Of a stretch of 64,000 bases of DNA, positions 1 to 7,806 are shown in pieces. Position 1 is the stretch's first letter; the number at the start of each line of letters is the position of its first letter. The notes beneath the pieces were generated by a model, which saw only the letters and a program-made list of their open reading frames with translations, made no database searches and was not told the DNA's origin. The stretch is from Billgrantia montanilacus (GTDB taxonomy: Bacteria > Pseudomonadota > Gammaproteobacteria > Pseudomonadales > Halomonadaceae): positions 186,001-250,000 of the forward strand of contig NZ_QPII01000004.1 in the NCBI RefSeq assembly GCF_003336675.1, given 5' to 3'. Position numbers and translations under genes: made by a program.

Positions 1-724
1 CGCGCCATTGGTAGTCGGACCAGTAGCCGCGTAGCCGACTCACCAGGAAGGCCAGCACTTCCTCCAGGCCATGCAATGGCTTGAGCAGGGTGGGCACCTT
101 GCCGCCGCCGTCGGCGCTGAGGCGCACCTCGGCCGAGAGCAGGTTCGCAAGCCGCGCCGTGACGCCCTCTGTGATGGCGAGCCGGAACGCTTCCAGCAGC
201 GCCTGCTGGCGCTCACGCGGTGGGGCATGCCTCTGCTCGGCGGCTAGCAGATTGGCCCGCGCCCGTGACACCAGCTTGCGGCAGGCCGGCTCCTTGAGTT
301 CGAGCATGGCGGCGATCTCGGCATACGAGGTGTCGAAGATCTCATGCAGCAAGTAGGCAGCACGCTCCTTGGGCGACAGCCGTTCCAACAACAGCATGAA
401 GGCGGTGGAGAGCGAGTCGGCGAGCAGGGCACCATCCTCGACGGCGGCAACGGCGGGCGTGGGGATTGGCTCGGGCAGCCAGGCGCCGACATAGTCGACC
501 CTGGCCCGGTGAGCGTTGCCCAGCAGATCGAGGCAGCGCCGCGTGCAGGCCGTTGTCAGCCAGGCGATTGGCGTATCGATCGCATCCCGATCCACCGCCT
601 GCCACTTGAGAAAGGTGTCCTGCACCGCATCCTCGGCGTCGGCGCGCGAGCCGAGGATGCGATAAGCCAGCCCCAGCAGCATGGGGCGGGCCTCCTCGAA
701 GAGAAGCAAGTCGGCAGAAGGCAT
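1..724 (-). CDS. ECF41-type RNA polymerase sigma factor, 3' part cut by window edge
   Basis: An open frame of 241 codons runs off the left edge of the window. Region sigma-2 is residues 8-75 (LAYRILGSRADAEDAVQDTF) and region sigma-4 is about 105-160. The linker carries YVGAWLPEP (residues 78-86), and a C-terminal SnoaL-like extension with DGGGK (205-209) begins after about residue 175. These two motifs are hallmarks of the ECF41 family, where the C-terminal extension takes the place of an anti-sigma factor and modulates activity. Its ATG overlaps the stop of the upstream monooxygenase gene (ATGA), so the two are translationally coupled. The end of the SnoaL domain is missing only because of the window boundary. 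Confidence 0.9.
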   Translation of the reverse strand, partial: MPSADLLLFEEARPMLLGLAYRILGSRADAEDAVQDTFLKWQAVDRDAIDTPIAWLTTACTRRCLDLLGNAHRARVDYVGAWLPEPIPTPAVAAVEDGALLADSLSTAFMLLLERLSPKERAAYLLHEIFDTSYAEIAAMLELKEPACRKLVSRARANLLAAEQRHAPPRERQQALLEAFRLAITEGVTARLANLLSAEVRLSADGGGKVPTLLKPLHGLEEVLAFLVSRLRGYWSDYQWR

Positions 725-1056
725 CAGGCTTTCTCGGTTACCGGGGCCGCTTTGTCCTTGGCCCAGGTCACGGTGGCGGCGTGAATCTCGGGCGGCTGGG
801 CAAGCAGGGGCGATACCGCGGCGATATAGGCGTCATAGGCTGGCCCCTGCATGAAGGCCTCTGGGTCCGCACCGTGGGCATAGCGCTGGAAGACGCGGAT
901 CGTATCGGGGTCGCTGTCATCGTAGCAGTAGAAATAGGCATCATGGACCTGGCGCGACTCGATGCTGGGCGCCAGGTGGGTCTCCCAGGCGCGCCGCACC
1001 TCGTCGCGCTTGCCAGGCAGTGCCTTGTGGGTGATGAGGAGAGTGCTCTGGCTCAT
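724..1056 (-). CDS. ABM-fold (antibiotic biosynthesis monooxygenase-like) protein
   Basis: A 110-residue ferredoxin-like alpha/beta barrel of the ABM/quinol monooxygenase type, opening MSQSTLLITHKALPGKRDEV. Such dimeric proteins oxidise quinols or simply bind small aromatics; the substrate is unknown here. I chose the ATG at 1056 because AGGAG lies six bases upstream; an upstream ATG at 1137 has no comparable site. The stop overlaps the start of the ECF41 sigma gene by four bases, which fits the known habit of ECF41 factors to sit beside small oxidoreductase-like partners that are often their target. Confidence 0.8.
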   Translation of the reverse strand: MSQSTLLITHKALPGKRDEVRRAWETHLAPSIESRQVHDAYFYCYDDSDPDTIRVFQRYAHGADPEAFMQGPAYDAYIAAVSPLLAQPPEIHAATVTWAKDKAAPVTEKA

Positions 1057-1158
1057 ATGTGGCTCCTGAATCGGTCGAGAGATGAAGGCCGAGCGGCCGT
1101 CACTGTCATGACGATTCAGGAGGGCGCTGTGTGACATGAGCGGTTCCCAAGTGCAGGG

Positions 1159-1335
1159 TCAACGTATCGTTTCCTCTTGCTCTGGATGAAGCGGCAGCAG
1201 GCGGCCATGCTCGCGATATAGCCCAATGTCGCGCAGCATTCGGGCGTCACACTCTTTCAATGCGATATGGTTTCGATGGCTGGCAGCATCACGGCGGCCT
1301 CGCTTCAGCCATGACGCGAGTCTGTACAGAATCAT
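1159..1335 (-). CDS. DUF1127 small protein
   Basis: 58 residues, MILYRLASWLKRGRRDAA at the N-terminus and LKECDARMLRDIGLYREHG at the C-terminus. This is the arginine-rich DUF1127 (YjiS-like) signature in which ARxLxDIGL is conserved. Some alphaproteobacterial members bind RNA and affect phosphate and carbon metabolism; no function is established for this one. The start has a good GGAGGGAAGGA site. The 266 bases between this gene and the VOC gene (1336-1601) hold its promoter region and a long hairpin, with no further gene seen. Confidence 0.8.
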   Translation of the reverse strand: MILYRLASWLKRGRRDAASHRNHIALKECDARMLRDIGLYREHGRLLPLHPEQEETIR

Positions 1336-1526
1336 GTTCCTTCCCTCCGAAAGCGCTGTCCTTCTGCCACTTTCCCGCTCCAGGTGAGAGGCCACACTCC
1401 GTTTATTGCCGTCAAAGGCGCTCGCTTTCCTTCGCTTCGGTGAAACGCGGTGTGATGTGCTGCGGACAGTTAATGGACACTTTGAAGATGTCAAGGCAGC
1501 CGAGTGGCCGTTCACCGGGAGGGGTG

Positions 1527-1574
1527 CCGTCCGGCGGCAGGGATCGAGCCTTCGTCGATCCGCTCGCCGGACGG
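1527..1574 (-). terminator. long stem-loop after the VOC gene
   Basis: Outer arms CCGTCCGGCG (1527-1536) and CGCCGGACGG (1565-1574) pair perfectly, and inner arms GGATCGA/TCGATCC pair around a seven-base loop. It lies 28 bases past the stop of the minus-strand VOC gene. There is no U-tract on either side, so it may stabilise the 3' end rather than terminate by itself. Confidence 0.55.
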
Positions 1575-1601
1575 CCAGGGGAGGGGCGTTTCTGGCAACG
1601 C

Positions 1602-2039
1602 CTAGGCGGCGGCCTGCTCCTCCTTTTCGTAGTTGATCATCCAGGCAACGCCGAACCGGTCCACCAACATGCCGAACCGGTGCGCCCAGAAGGTTTCCTC
1701 GAGCGGCATCTGCACGCTGCCGTTGTCGGCCAGGGCATTGAAGAGCCTCTCGGCTTCCAGTACCGAGTCGACGCCAATCGCAATACTCGCACCCTTGATG
1801 CCTTCGTAGGGTGCAGGGCTGCAGGGTGAGTTGTCCGATGCCATCAGCAACTGGTCACCGATACGCAGTCGGGCGTGCATGACCAGATCTCGGGCTTCCT
1901 CAGGTATTTCCATGCCTTCGCTGGCGGGCATTTCGCCGTAAGTGGCCATGGCCTCGAGCTTGGCGTCGAAGCAGCGCTGGTAGAACTCGAAGGCTTCGCG
2001 GCAGTTGTCGTTGAACATCAGGTAGGTGGAAAGCTGCAT
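1602..2039 (-). CDS. VOC-family protein, PhnB/YjdN type
   Basis: 145 residues with the PhnB-like pattern YLMFNDNCREAFEFYQRCF near the start and FWAHRFGMLVDRFGVAW near the end. These are vicinal-oxygen-chelate-fold homodimers of unknown substrate, often annotated by distant similarity as 3-demethylubiquinone methyltransferases, which they are not. It is 53 bases downstream of the WYL regulator on the same strand and probably co-transcribed with it. Confidence 0.85.
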   Translation of the reverse strand: MQLSTYLMFNDNCREAFEFYQRCFDAKLEAMATYGEMPASEGMEIPEEARDLVMHARLRIGDQLLMASDNSPCSPAPYEGIKGASIAIGVDSVLEAERLFNALADNGSVQMPLEETFWAHRFGMLVDRFGVAWMINYEKEEQAAA

Positions 2040-2091
2040 GGTGGGTCTCCAGGGGATTGTTGTAGGTCCTGCTTCCCTTCATCGATACAAA

Positions 2092-3069
2092 CTAGTCGAT
2101 TTCGACATGTGCACTATCATTTTTCGCTGCCAGCCTCAGGAGGCGCGCGGCCTGCTCCGAGAGGGCGTCGCGTAGCCCGGGTGGGTCGAGGATTTCGAAA
2201 TCGAAGGGTTGGTGGACCAACTGGCGAGCGAACCAGTCCAGGCTGTCGGTGCGAGCGTGGAGCATTACGGCGTTTCCGTCGGGCGTGAATACACCGATAT
2301 TGCGGCCCAGCTCCGCAACGATATTGGCGAGCTCGGTATGAAAGCGCACGCTGACAGCGGTAGCGCGGGGCAGGCTGGCGATGCTGCTGGCCAAGTGCCC
2401 GGCGGGATCGAAATCGGCGGGTCGCTCGAAGCTGGCGTCGAGAGGCGTGGCCTCGGCAATGCGGTCCAGACGAAAGCTGCGCAGGTCGCGGCGCAGATGG
2501 CACCAGCCGCTGACGTACCAGCGACCACCGCGATAGACCAGCCCAAAGGGATTGAGCACGCGCTGGGTGTGCTGCTCCCGGTCATCACGGTAGTCGAGCC
2601 GGACCCGCTGGCGGGCCTGGGTGGCGGTGGCAAACAGGATCAACAAGCGCTCGTCGCCCGGGGCGCGTGCCGAAGGCAATTCCAGACGTGCGCTTTCGCT
2701 CAGGGCGTGTGCCTGCTGCTTCAGCCTGGCGGGCATGACCCGCTCCAGCTTGGCTCGCGCAGTTTCCAGTGCCGGGGCCGTCTCGGCGATGCCCAGTCCC
2801 TGGGCGGCGAGCAACCCCAGCGAGACAGCCAGCGCCTCTTCGCTGGTCAGCATCAGCGGCGGCAGCTTGAAGCCCGGCATCAGGCGATAGCCGCCGTGCC
2901 GCCCCCGCTCGGTGGTGACGGGGATGCCGAGGTCATCCAGGGCCTGGATGTAACGCCGCAGCGTACGGCGATCGACGTCCAACCGCTCGGCCAGCTCCCG
3001 GCCGCTCATGTGGCGGTGGGTCTGCAGCAGTTCCAGCAGCGTCAGTACGCGAACGGTAGGATTGGCCAC
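2092..3069 (-). CDS. YafY-type HTH/WYL-domain transcriptional regulator
   Basis: 325 residues. The N-terminal HTH_11 domain spans residues 5-60 (VLTLLELLQTHRHMSGRELA, RTLRRYIQALDDLGIPV). The central WYL domain (about 140-215) contains LVYRGGRWYVSGWC, followed by the WCX C-terminal extension. WYL domains sense small or nucleotide ligands. Translation starts at GTG 3069. It is divergent from the GST gene with a clear inverted repeat between them, so it probably controls itself, the downstream VOC gene and the GST gene. Confidence 0.88.
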   Translation of the reverse strand: MANPTVRVLTLLELLQTHRHMSGRELAERLDVDRRTLRRYIQALDDLGIPVTTERGRHGGYRLMPGFKLPPLMLTSEEALAVSLGLLAAQGLGIAETAPALETARAKLERVMPARLKQQAHALSESARLELPSARAPGDERLLILFATATQARQRVRLDYRDDREQHTQRVLNPFGLVYRGGRWYVSGWCHLRRDLRSFRLDRIAEATPLDASFERPADFDPAGHLASSIASLPRATAVSVRFHTELANIVAELGRNIGVFTPDGNAVMLHARTDSLDWFARQLVHQPFDFEILDPPGLRDALSEQAARLLRLAAKNDSAHVEID

Positions 3070-3085
3070 GCTGATTATTCCGTTT

Positions 3086-3112
3086 TAAATAGGGCGTAAT
3101 ATGTCCTATTTA
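3086..3112. promoter_or_regulatory. inverted repeat operator between WYL regulator and GST
   Basis: TAAATAGG (3086-3093), 11-base spacer, CCTATTTA (3105-3112): perfect eight-base arms. It lies 17 bases upstream of the regulator start and 73 bases upstream of the GST start. The placement is typical of a self-regulating YafY-family operator; binding by this WYL protein is inference. Confidence 0.6.
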
Positions 3113-3184
3113 GCCATTACCTTGCTGACAAGGCCAGGCGCAAACGCCCTGGCTTTCACACCCGAATCAGTGAGGAGCAAGACA

Positions 3185-3892
3185 ATGGAACCCGTACTCT
3201 TCTATGGTGTACCGCAAGGCTGTTCGTTCGGCTCTGTCGTGGCGCTCGAGTGGCTGGGGCAACCCTACCGGCTGTGCCGCATCGAGATGATGGAGCAGCC
3301 CTGGGACCCGCTCTATGCCAAGGTCAACCCGCTTTTCAAGACCCCGGCGCTGCTACTCGAAGATGGAGAACCGCTTACCGAGAGCCTGGCGATCCTGCAG
3401 CATTTGGCCGCGCGAGATCTCAGCACACAGCTGGGCTTCGAGCAGGGCAGCCGGGAACATGATCGCTTGAACCAGATGCTGGCCTACCTCACCACGGACT
3501 TCTTCGCCGCCTTCGGGCCACTCTGGACGCTCTATGACACCCAAGGAATGAGCGGCGTGGAGCAGGAGTTGCTGCGCCGGCTGGGCCGTGAGCAGGTCGC
3601 GGAGGGCTGCGCCTACCTCGACGGACTGCTGGCCAAGCGCGAGTGGCTGCTGGGCGATGCGCGCAGCATGGCGGATGCCTACCTCATGGGTATCGCTCGC
3701 TGGGCCGAGTATCACCGGCTGTTCGATCTCGGGAGTGACTATCCGAACCTGGCCCGGCACCTGGCGAAGCTCAGGGACAATCCGGCCGTGCGCTTCGCCG
3801 AGGCCATCGAGCGCGGCGAGCAGCCGGCGGGGCAGGGGCACTTCAAGGGGCATGTGAGCCTGCAGGAGTTAGAGCCGCGTCTGGCCGCCTAA
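3185..3892 (+). CDS. glutathione S-transferase family protein
   Basis: 235 residues. The thioredoxin-like N-terminal domain begins MEPVLFYGVPQGCSFGSVVALEWL; the region NPLFKTPALLLEDGEPLTES matches the GSH-binding xxVPxL/ES loop of the superfamily, with K-T-P-A replacing the usual V-P. The all-helical C-terminal domain spans about residues 85-215. The ATG at 3185 follows GAGGAGC; the frame is open 28 codons further upstream but overlaps the operator. A detoxification role is likely and the substrate is unknown. Confidence 0.85.
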   Translation: MEPVLFYGVPQGCSFGSVVALEWLGQPYRLCRIEMMEQPWDPLYAKVNPLFKTPALLLEDGEPLTESLAILQHLAARDLSTQLGFEQGSREHDRLNQMLAYLTTDFFAAFGPLWTLYDTQGMSGVEQELLRRLGREQVAEGCAYLDGLLAKREWLLGDARSMADAYLMGIARWAEYHRLFDLGSDYPNLARHLAKLRDNPAVRFAEAIERGEQPAGQGHFKGHVSLQELEPRLAA

Positions 3893-3983
3893 GTGGGTAC
3901 AAACGGAGCAAGTCGGTCGCCGCCGGGCGCGCTAAGATCAGCCAATGCCCTGGCGGCGACTCGACACTAAAAGGAGAACCGAC

Positions 3984-4442
3984 ATGTATCTATCGGCGCA
4001 GGATATTCAAGCCCTGGAGGGTGTGAGGAAGGTGCACTTCCTCAATGCCAATGCCGTGCGTATCAACAAGTCGCTGGGGGATGCCGTCGGCATGACCCGG
4101 CTCGGGATCCACCAGATCAGCGTACCGCCCGGTCACTTTTCCACTGAGTTCCACTGTCATCGCTACGAGGAGGAAGCCATCTACGTCCTTTCTGGGCGTG
4201 GCGTGGCCACCCTGGACGACCAGAAGCAAGCGATCGGCCCCGGCGACTTCATCGGCTGCCCCATCAACGGCGTAGCCCACGAGATGTACAACGATGGCGA
4301 TGAGCCGCTGGTGTGCCTGGTAGTGGGCCAGCGATTGGCTCAGGACGTGTCTGACTATCCGCGCCTGGGCAAGCGGCTGTATATCAATAGCGGTGAACGG
4401 ACCTTGGTCGATCACGATGCCATCGAGCGCGTGCAACGCTAG
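3984..4442 (+). CDS. cupin-domain protein
   Basis: 152 residues. The first cupin motif, FHCHRYEEEAIYVLSGRG, supplies His/His/Glu metal ligands, and the second motif GDFIGCPINGVAHEMYNDGD supplies a His. The start has AAGGAG eight bases upstream. Small cupins of this build bind a metal ion and act as isomerases, dioxygenases or sensors; nothing here fixes the substrate. It is 91 bases downstream of the GST gene on the same strand and could share its transcript. Confidence 0.82.
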   Translation: MYLSAQDIQALEGVRKVHFLNANAVRINKSLGDAVGMTRLGIHQISVPPGHFSTEFHCHRYEEEAIYVLSGRGVATLDDQKQAIGPGDFIGCPINGVAHEMYNDGDEPLVCLVVGQRLAQDVSDYPRLGKRLYINSGERTLVDHDAIERVQR

Positions 4443-4448
4443 CTTTCG

Positions 4449-4470
4449 GGTAAGTAAGGGCTTACCGGGG
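4449..4470. repeat. 22-bp palindromic element, copy 1
   Basis: GGTAAG-TAAGGG-CTTACC followed by GGGG: a six-base perfect stem with six-base loop. It lies seven bases past the cupin stop. A 20/22 copy lies at 6828-6849. The remainder of the gap to 4566 shows no gene. Confidence 0.55.
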
Positions 4471-4566
4471 GGAGAACATTATTTCGCTGAGATGGAGCCC
4501 ACGCCATCACGAAAGGGACCCGCTGGTCCGAAGAACGGCAGGCCCCTAGCGTAGTGCACAGCCCCG

Positions 4567-4893
4567 TCAGGCCGTGGCGACGGGCAGCTGGGCATCCTCC
4601 CACTCCGCCTTGCCGCCCTCGTAGACGGCAACGTCGGTATAGCCCATGGCCTCGAGCTGGTTGGCCACCATGTGTGAGTTTTGGCAGGTCGCGCTGGCAC
4701 AGTACACCACTATCGCAGCCTGCTTGTCAGGCAGCAGCTCGGGCGCCCGCTGCCTGACCTGGTCATGGTTGATGTTGATGGCATTCGGCAGGTGCCATTG
4801 CCGGAAAAATTTCTCCGGCAGTGCCTCGACCAGGATCGGGCGCTCCTGGCCCTCTAGGAGGGCGGCAAGGTCTTCACGGTTGATGGTCTTCAT
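4567..4893 (-). CDS. single-domain rhodanese-like protein
   Basis: 108 residues, full-length single rhodanese domain. The catalytic loop is CASATC with the active Cys at residue 65, preceded by the strand AAIVVY, and FRQWHLPNAININ forms the CDC25-type entry motif. It would carry persulfide sulfur or act in cyanide/thiol detoxification in the cytoplasm. It is divergent from a LysR gene 125 bases away, its probable regulator. Confidence 0.88.
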   Translation of the reverse strand: MKTINREDLAALLEGQERPILVEALPEKFFRQWHLPNAININHDQVRQRAPELLPDKQAAIVVYCASATCQNSHMVANQLEAMGYTDVAVYEGGKAEWEDAQLPVATA

Positions 4894-5018
4894 GTAGGTG
4901 CTCCAGGTGTTGGCGAATGTGAATCCGTTGCCTTGGCAACGTGACGATCAGCGTAGGATTTGCGCATCAGCAATGGAATCGCCAAAAATCGCATAGGCTC
5001 ATTGCAAGGTTGCAAAGC

Positions 5019-5915
5019 ATGAATTTCGATTGGGACAATCTTCGCCTTTTCCTGGCGATTGCCCGTGCCGGCACCCTGGCGGGGGCGGCGAGAGCGCTTG
5101 GCGTCAACCACTCGACGGTGTTCCGACGGCTCAAGGCGCTGGAGGCCGGCCTGGAGGTGCGCCTGTTCGACCGCTTGCCGCAGGGCTATGTGCCCACTGC
5201 GGCGGGTGAGATGCTGCGCCAGCACGCGGAGCGAGTGGAGGAGGAGGCGCAGGCCATCGAGCGCGGGCTCGGGGGGCGCGACGTGAGGCTGTCCGGGCGG
5301 GTCGTCGTCACCACCACCGATACCCTGGCCAATGCGTTTCTCGCGCCCGTATTCCAGGGCTTCGTCGAGCGCTACCCGGGCATCGAGCTGGAGCTGCTGA
5401 TCGTCAGTGCCTTTCTCGACCTGGCCCGGCGCGAGGCGGATGTCGCCATTCGCCCGACGCAGGCACCGTCGGAGAACCTGGTCGGCCGCCGGCTGGGCAC
5501 CATTCGTTGGGGGGTGTACGGCGCGCGCGACTACTTACAGGAACGTCCGGCGCTCGAGGATCCGGCGCGTCCGGAGGGACACCGCTTTGTCGGCGGCAAC
5601 GAGTTGATCCGCCATCTTGCCAGCAGCCGATGGCTGGATGAGAGGGTGCCGCCGGAGGCCTTCGCGCTACGTACGAACAGCGTCGTCGCGGCGCTGGGGG
5701 CCGCCCGGGCAGGCGCGGGGCTTGCCGTGGTGCCGCATTACATGGCTCGCCAGGAGAGCGAGCTGGAGTGCGTGCTGGCGATCGGCCCGGAGGTGGCGAC
5801 CGACCTGTGGCTGCTGGTCCATCCGGACCTACGTCACAGCGCCCGTATTCGCGCCTTCATGTCCTTCGCGGTCGAGGCGGTCAGGCAGCGACAGGACGAA
5901 CTGGAAGGCCGCTAA
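5019..5915 (+). CDS. LysR-family transcriptional regulator
   Basis: 298 residues. The winged HTH spans residues 1-60 (MNFDWDNLRLFLAIARAGTL, GVNHSTVFRRLKALE); the substrate-binding domain spans about 90-295. I chose the ATG at 5019 because the HTH of this family begins within a few residues of it. It is divergent from the rhodanese gene, which suggests control of that gene. Confidence 0.88.
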   Translation: MNFDWDNLRLFLAIARAGTLAGAARALGVNHSTVFRRLKALEAGLEVRLFDRLPQGYVPTAAGEMLRQHAERVEEEAQAIERGLGGRDVRLSGRVVVTTTDTLANAFLAPVFQGFVERYPGIELELLIVSAFLDLARREADVAIRPTQAPSENLVGRRLGTIRWGVYGARDYLQERPALEDPARPEGHRFVGGNELIRHLASSRWLDERVPPEAFALRTNSVVAALGAARAGAGLAVVPHYMARQESELECVLAIGPEVATDLWLLVHPDLRHSARIRAFMSFAVEAVRQRQDELEGR

Positions 5916-5971
5916 CGCCAGGTTTCGAGGTAGCTTTCATGTTGAGGCAAGGCGCCTGTCGGCCGCTGCGT

Positions 5972-6322
5972 TCACGCGGTGTCGTGGCGCTCGCGGCTAT
6001 CGGCAGGCGCCTGTTCTCGCTCATGCATGCCGTAGTCACGCATCACCGTGGCGACGCGCAGGCGGTAGTCGTCGAACACGGTGTCGCGGCCCTGGGCCTG
6101 GGCCGTGCGGTGGCGTTCGAGCTGACGCCACTGGGCCACGGCCTGCTCATCGCGCCAGAAGGAGAGCGAGAGTACCTTGCCCGGCTGAGTCAGGCTCTCG
6201 AAGCGTTCGATGGAGACGAAGCCATCGATCTCGTCGAGCAATGGTCGCAGGCTGGCGGCGATATCGAGGTACTGCTCGCGGCGGCCGGACTTGGGAATGA
6301 CTTCGAAGATAACGGCGATCAT
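5972..6322 (-). CDS. ABM-family protein (monooxygenase fold)
   Basis: 116 residues with the ABM-domain pattern MIAVIFEVIPKSGRREQYLD, then GFVSIERFESLTQPGKVLSL and FWRDEQAVAQWRQLERH. Small dimeric members of this fold act on quinols or haem-like rings or have no known activity. It lies 27 bases after the VOC gene (6350-6766), so the two form an operon. Confidence 0.85.
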   Translation of the reverse strand: MIAVIFEVIPKSGRREQYLDIAASLRPLLDEIDGFVSIERFESLTQPGKVLSLSFWRDEQAVAQWRQLERHRTAQAQGRDTVFDDYRLRVATVMRDYGMHEREQAPADSRERHDTA

Positions 6323-6349
6323 GGGAATCCCGTGTTGTCGTTGTGTGCT

Positions 6350-6766
6350 TCAGGTAGCGATCTCATCGTAACCCCGATTCAGGAACTGCACGAAGCAGAA
6401 GCCGTGGCCGAACGGGTCGGCCATCAGTACGAGCTTGCCCCAGCTGTCGGTGACGGTAGGTTGCTCCTGTGTGGCTCCGGCCGCGATGGCCCGCTCCAGC
6501 GCCATATCGATATCCTCCACCACCACGTCCAGGTGGACCGGTGTCCAGTGGCGCGTGTAGTGGCGCTGATCGCCGGGTGTGACCCCACCCGCTGCGTAAG
6601 CCGGCGATCCGGAGGCCTTGGCCAACAGATAGATGGGCGCCGGCCCGCCGATCAGCTCGACGCCGTCCTCGCCGAAGCGGCGCCCGACTTCGAGGCCGAA
6701 AGCCTGTACATAGAAGTCGATACCACGCTCGAGATCGTCCACGTCCAGGTTGACGAGAAACTCCAT
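6350..6766 (-). CDS. VOC-family glyoxalase/bleomycin-resistance-like protein
   Basis: 138 residues with paired beta-alpha-beta-beta-beta modules: MEFLVNLDVDDLERGIDFYV and PVHLDVVVEDIDMALERAIA. The ending DPFGHGFCFVQ contains the usual metal-ligand region. The start at 6766 has GGAGG five bases upstream; an in-frame ATG five codons earlier lies over that ribosome site. First gene of a two-gene operon with the ABM gene; the palindromic element at 6828 is in its promoter region. Confidence 0.82.
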   Translation of the reverse strand: MEFLVNLDVDDLERGIDFYVQAFGLEVGRRFGEDGVELIGGPAPIYLLAKASGSPAYAAGGVTPGDQRHYTRHWTPVHLDVVVEDIDMALERAIAAGATQEQPTVTDSWGKLVLMADPFGHGFCFVQFLNRGYDEIAT

Positions 6767-6827
6767 GCTGCCTCCTGCCAATAGGTCAGGCTGATTCCGG
6801 CCAATAATGAATGAGTAGGCGTTATCC

Positions 6828-6849
6828 GGTAAGTAAGTGTTTACCGGGG
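6828..6849. repeat. 22-bp palindromic element, copy 2
   Basis: GGTAAGTAAGTGTTTACC followed by GGGG, 20/22 identical to 4449-4470 with the hairpin kept through a G-T pair. It lies 62 bases upstream of the VOC-ABM operon start, a suitable operator position. Confidence 0.55.
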
Positions 6850-6884
6850 CGCTAGTCAGTGCCTGAAGAGTAGCAGGGGGGGCT

Positions 6885-7709
6885 TCACCCTTCTTGCTTC
6901 CTGAAGAACGATCGCGCGAGTCGTACCCACTGGCCGGGATGGGTTAAATGCGGGGCGTGCCCGGCGCCCGGGATGGTGACTAGTCTGGCATCGGGAATGA
7001 GTCGGACGAGGCGTTCCATGGTGGGGGCATACCAGGGTAGCCCCTGCGAACCGGTGCTCAGGCAGATCGGCACATGCAAGCGTTCGAATCGCTCCGGCAC
7101 GATATCGAGGCGAGTCGGATCCCGGGCTTGGTCCAGCCAAGTCGAGGCGTGAGCAACGAAGCTGGTGCGCATCTCGGTAGTCAGCACTTCTTCCCAGAAT
7201 CCTGGACCAAAGCCGATGTGCTCGGAGAAGTAGCGCGCTCCCTCTTCGTGCCGTCCCTCCTCGAGTAGCGTAATGGCTCGGTTCATACGTTGCTGAAGGA
7301 CTGGTAGCAGTGTCTTGCCTTCGGGTTCTTGCTTTAGTAGGCCGAACGCCGGTGGCTCATGTACCAGCACCGATCGGATCCGCTGCGGGCACTCCCCGGC
7401 GGCCAACAAGGCAATAGTGGCGCCATAGGAGTGGCCGATCAGGTGGACCTTGGCGTCGCCAGCTACGGCTTGGATCAGTTGGCATAGATCGTCGACGTCC
7501 TCGCCATAACTTCCTTGTCCTGGTGGGCACTCGCTTTCGCCATGGCCACGGCGATCATAGCGGATCACGCGGAGCTCGCGAGAGAGTTCCGGGGTCACTT
7601 GATCCCAGGCGGCATGGGTATCCCAGGAGCCGTGAACCATTACGACTGGCTGCCCCTGGCCCGATTCAATCAGGGTGATGTGAAGTTGATTAATGTGTAT
7701 TTGATTCAT
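6885..7709 (-). CDS. alpha/beta hydrolase
   Basis: 274 residues. The oxyanion segment is VVMVHGSWDTHAAWD, the nucleophile elbow GHSYGA lies near residue 92, and the late GHAPHL supplies the catalytic His. The RYDRRGHGES strand is typical of the haloalkane dehalogenase/epoxide hydrolase branch. The substrate is not predictable. It is divergent from an AraC-family gene. Confidence 0.87.
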   Translation of the reverse strand: MNQIHINQLHITLIESGQGQPVVMVHGSWDTHAAWDQVTPELSRELRVIRYDRRGHGESECPPGQGSYGEDVDDLCQLIQAVAGDAKVHLIGHSYGATIALLAAGECPQRIRSVLVHEPPAFGLLKQEPEGKTLLPVLQQRMNRAITLLEEGRHEEGARYFSEHIGFGPGFWEEVLTTEMRTSFVAHASTWLDQARDPTRLDIVPERFERLHVPICLSTGSQGLPWYAPTMERLVRLIPDARLVTIPGAGHAPHLTHPGQWVRLARSFFRKQEG

Positions 7710-7764
7710 GGCTGACCCTCGTCGAATGACTCGTGTAGGGCTACCATGCTAGATGTTTATGGGA

Positions 7765-7775
7765 ACGATTATCGT
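7765..7775. promoter_or_regulatory. short palindrome upstream of AraC gene
   Basis: ACGATTATCGT is an 11-base palindrome between the divergent hydrolase and AraC genes. It resembles half of a Fur-type AT/GATAAT site, which would fit a PchR-like regulator, but the match is short. Confidence 0.25.
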
Positions 7776-7806
7776 CCTCTTTTCTATGCCCGCAGGAGTC
7801 ATTCGT

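Noticed and set aside
4479..4700. Short frames around the gap after the cupin gene
   Set aside because: Shadows of the rhodanese gene; no coding signature in the gap itself.
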